A stretch of DNA of 64,000 nucleotides, taken from NCBI GenBank assembly GCA_947492175.1, contig CANLMQ010000022.1, positions 40,420 through 104,419 on the forward strand. The letters are read 5' to 3'. Every line of letters starts with the position of its first letter. Within the stretch, counting starts at the first letter, position 1. The notes beneath the pieces are model-generated. The model was given only the letters and a program-made list of their open reading frames with translations, was not told the origin of the DNA and ran no database searches. The stretch comes from an uncultured Draconibacterium sp. (GTDB lineage Bacteria > Bacteroidota > Bacteroidia > Bacteroidales > Prolixibacteraceae). Positions 62,565 to 64,000 of this stretch are shown here, in pieces. Made by a program: the position numbers and the translations under genes.

Positions 62565-62762
62565 CTTAAAAAACAGTAGTTGAATAAACTCCCTGCATTC
62601 GATTTAACAATTAAAAACATCGTTGTCTGCTTATTCTGTGATTTCGCGGGGACAATTGTATTACTCCTCAGGTAATTGGAGTTGCAAGCTAATCTGTGAA
62701 AGGTTTGTGCGAATTACCGAACTGATTAATTAGAATCTAGTACCTGTTAAACCAGTATAATT

Positions 62763-63617
62763 TTATATAATTTTTGCAATTGCGTCTTTCACCGTGATTC
62801 CATCTCCAAAGACTTTATCGAATAACTTTAGTTTGTGCTTTTGAATTACATTCTTTGTAAGAATATTTGACTTTTCAACAACCTTATTAAATCCATTCGC
62901 TTTTATTAATTTATTTATCGCATATATTTTCCAATCCTCTGTGTCAGGACTAACAATAAAATTAAAATACTTTTCATCCAAATCTATTGGTAATCCAACC
63001 GATCTTGAATCCTCCATTACTCCTTTACCATATAATACATACCTATATTCGTTCTCATGTTCATAACTTTGATCTTTATTAAATGGGAAAAAAGTATTAT
63101 CTAATGCTTTAATATTTGCATTTTCATCATAAATGCTATTTGTTGTTAAATCTACATACCTCATTTTCCTACCAGACAACTGAAATTCACTGCTTAAATG
63201 AATATTAAAGTTTTCAATAACATTTTCATTAAATTCTTTTGAATTAAATTGAATTGCTATTCCTTGTTCTCCCGCATAAAGTTTCCACATGGCTAGAGAC
63301 TCCTTATCTGATTGATAAAAACAACTTGCACTAAAAAGTCTTTGAATAGGTTTGAGACTATGAAGTTGAATTAAGAATCTTCTTTGATGTTCATCAAATA
63401 CATCTTTCGAGAGTGATTCATTCTTATATGGACTTTCAGCAATCCTATAATCCATCATGATTCTATAAGCCAATTCTTCACTACAAATTTCCATCTCATC
63501 TTCAAATGAATCTAAACGACTAAAGAAGATTTCTCTATTTTGAAGGAAAGCTATAAACTTATGCAGATCGTAGAACTTCCATAAATACTTTTTATCGGGA
63601 TTCACTATTTTGATCAT
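62763..63617 (-). CDS. DUF2971 domain protein
   Basis: 284 residues. The DUF2971 signature is IFFSRLDSFEDEME near the start, then LFSASCFYQSDKESLAMWKLYA and GIAIQFN, and HENEYRYVLYG near residue 200. The family is widespread and sporadically distributed, with no established reaction, and often sits in variable regions. The gene is AT-rich and next to tRNA genes, a typical location for acquired DNA. A TAACTTTG element at 63634-63641 may be its promoter. Confidence 0.85.
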   Translation of the reverse strand: MIKIVNPDKKYLWKFYDLHKFIAFLQNREIFFSRLDSFEDEMEICSEELAYRIMMDYRIAESPYKNESLSKDVFDEHQRRFLIQLHSLKPIQRLFSASCFYQSDKESLAMWKLYAGEQGIAIQFNSKEFNENVIENFNIHLSSEFQLSGRKMRYVDLTTNSIYDENANIKALDNTFFPFNKDQSYEHENEYRYVLYGKGVMEDSRSVGLPIDLDEKYFNFIVSPDTEDWKIYAINKLIKANGFNKVVEKSNILTKNVIQKHKLKLFDKVFGDGITVKDAIAKII

Positions 63618-63633
63618 TAGGAAGGATTTTCCC

Positions 63634-63641
63634 CAAAGTTA
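63634..63641 (-). promoter_or_regulatory. Possible -7 element of the DUF2971 gene
   Basis: TAACTTTG on the minus strand, 17 bases before the ATG. The -33 region is weak. Confidence 0.4.
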
Positions 63642-63730
63642 ACTATAAAAAAGTTATCCTCAGAAAAGCCTCCCCACATGACCTTCCCTCGTACTAAATA
63701 GAAATAAGATAAAAACCGCAGATGTCAAAA

Positions 63731-63767
63731 CAAAAAAAAGGTCAACCGAAACCGATTGACCTTTTTA
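63731..63767 (-). terminator. Terminator of the first tRNA-Asn gene
   Basis: On the minus strand AAAAAGGTCAA pairs with TTGACCTTTTT, followed by Us, a few bases after the tRNA 3' end. Confidence 0.75.
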
Positions 63768-63772
63768 TTTGG

Positions 63773-63846
63773 CTCCCCAGGTAGGACTTGAACCTACGAC
63801 CTACGGATTAACAGTCCGCCGCTCTAACCAACTGAGCTACTAGGGA
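63773..63846 (-). tRNA. tRNA-Asn (anticodon GTT)
   Basis: A 74-base cloverleaf: acceptor TCCCTAG pairs with CTGGGGA, the D-loop reads AGCTCAGTTGGTTAGAGC, the anticodon loop CTGTTAA gives GTT, and the T-loop is GTTCAAG. The three bases after the discriminator G are CCA in the genome. It is identical to the copy at 63925-63998. Confidence 0.97.
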
Positions 63847-63884
63847 ATATTTATGTTCCTGCAAATGCAAGAATACTAACAACA

Positions 63885-63922
63885 CAAAAAGAAAGCGCTA
63901 CATGATTTTCATATAACGCTTT
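63885..63922 (-). terminator. Hairpin between the two tRNA-Asn genes
   Basis: On the minus strand AAAGCG and CGCTTT flank a 19-base loop and are followed by CTTTTTG. It likely ends the transcript of the second tRNA. Confidence 0.5.
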
Positions 63923-63924
63923 AG

Positions 63925-63998
63925 CTCCCCAGGTAGGACTTGAACCTACGACCTACGGATTAACAGTCCGCCGCTCTAACCAACTGAGCTACTAGGGA
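63925..63998 (-). tRNA. tRNA-Asn (anticodon GTT), second copy
   Basis: The same 74 bases as the first copy. The three genomic bases after the discriminator are CTA, so CCA must be added after transcription. Confidence 0.97.
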
Positions 63999-64000
63999 AT

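Overview
The window looks like the chromosome of a member of Bacteroidota, most likely an anaerobic or facultative marine-type lineage of Marinilabiliales (Prolixibacteraceae-like). This rests on Bacteroidota promoters (TTTG, about 19 bases, TAnnTTTG) in front of several genes, almost no Shine-Dalgarno sequences, GldF/GldG, a type B type-IX-secretion sorting domain, an STN-domain TonB receptor with FecI/FecR-type regulators, DUF4290 next to murA, and a NigD-like lipoprotein. The placement is inference from protein families and promoter shape, not from a marker-gene search.

Layout. 1-1250 (minus): the start of a sulfite-reduction operon (DUF2061, siroheme synthase N-domain, first codons of a CysJ-like protein). 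It is preceded by what reads as a complete Cys/Met-codon leader-peptide attenuator. 1500-13940: an EF-G paralog, ybaK, a coiled-coil membrane protein, a T9SS cargo protein, a UvrD-type helicase, DUF4290-murA, a TlpA-like thioredoxin, and grpE-dnaJ. 14000-18680: a Crp/Fnr regulator, serA and transketolase. 18786-22648: a membrane-spanning LamG regulator beside a GH109-like oxidoreductase. 22690-30128: a TonB receptor/FecR/sigma unit, a lipoprotein, a degenerate alkaline-phosphatase-fold protein and a small carboxypeptidase-regulatory-like protein.

30400-34104: two perfect inverted repeats followed by a trimeric NAD-linked [FeFe] hydrogenase operon. 34111-40721: ogt, an esterase and an endonuclease/phosphatase-family protein with a 4-base overlap, an AGCS symporter broken by a frameshift, a GntR-slipin-ExbB-like operon with a palindromic operator, and a YkgJ protein. 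40901-49758 (minus): a housekeeping block (thioesterase, FAH-family hydrolase, a MITE-like element, exonuclease, dnaN, fused gldF-gldG, an inserted four-helix-bundle gene, lpxB, a small membrane protein, surE). 49928-53950 (minus): NigD-like lipoprotein, deoxyribosyltransferase-like protein, NCS1 transporter and an unusual phosphoribosyltransferase. 54227-56989: PEP carboxylase.

57124-63617 is the most accessory-looking part: proteins I do not recognise, a REP-like element, a 42-base tandem repeat, a DUF1080 protein and a DUF2971 protein. The window ends with two identical tRNA-Asn genes on the minus strand.

The strongest undescribed-looking element is the leader-peptide attenuator at 937-1090. 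Secondary points of interest are the LamG/winged-helix membrane regulator, the ligand-less phosphatase-fold protein, the hydrogenase H-cluster motif variant and its upstream palindromes, and the 42-base tandem repeat.
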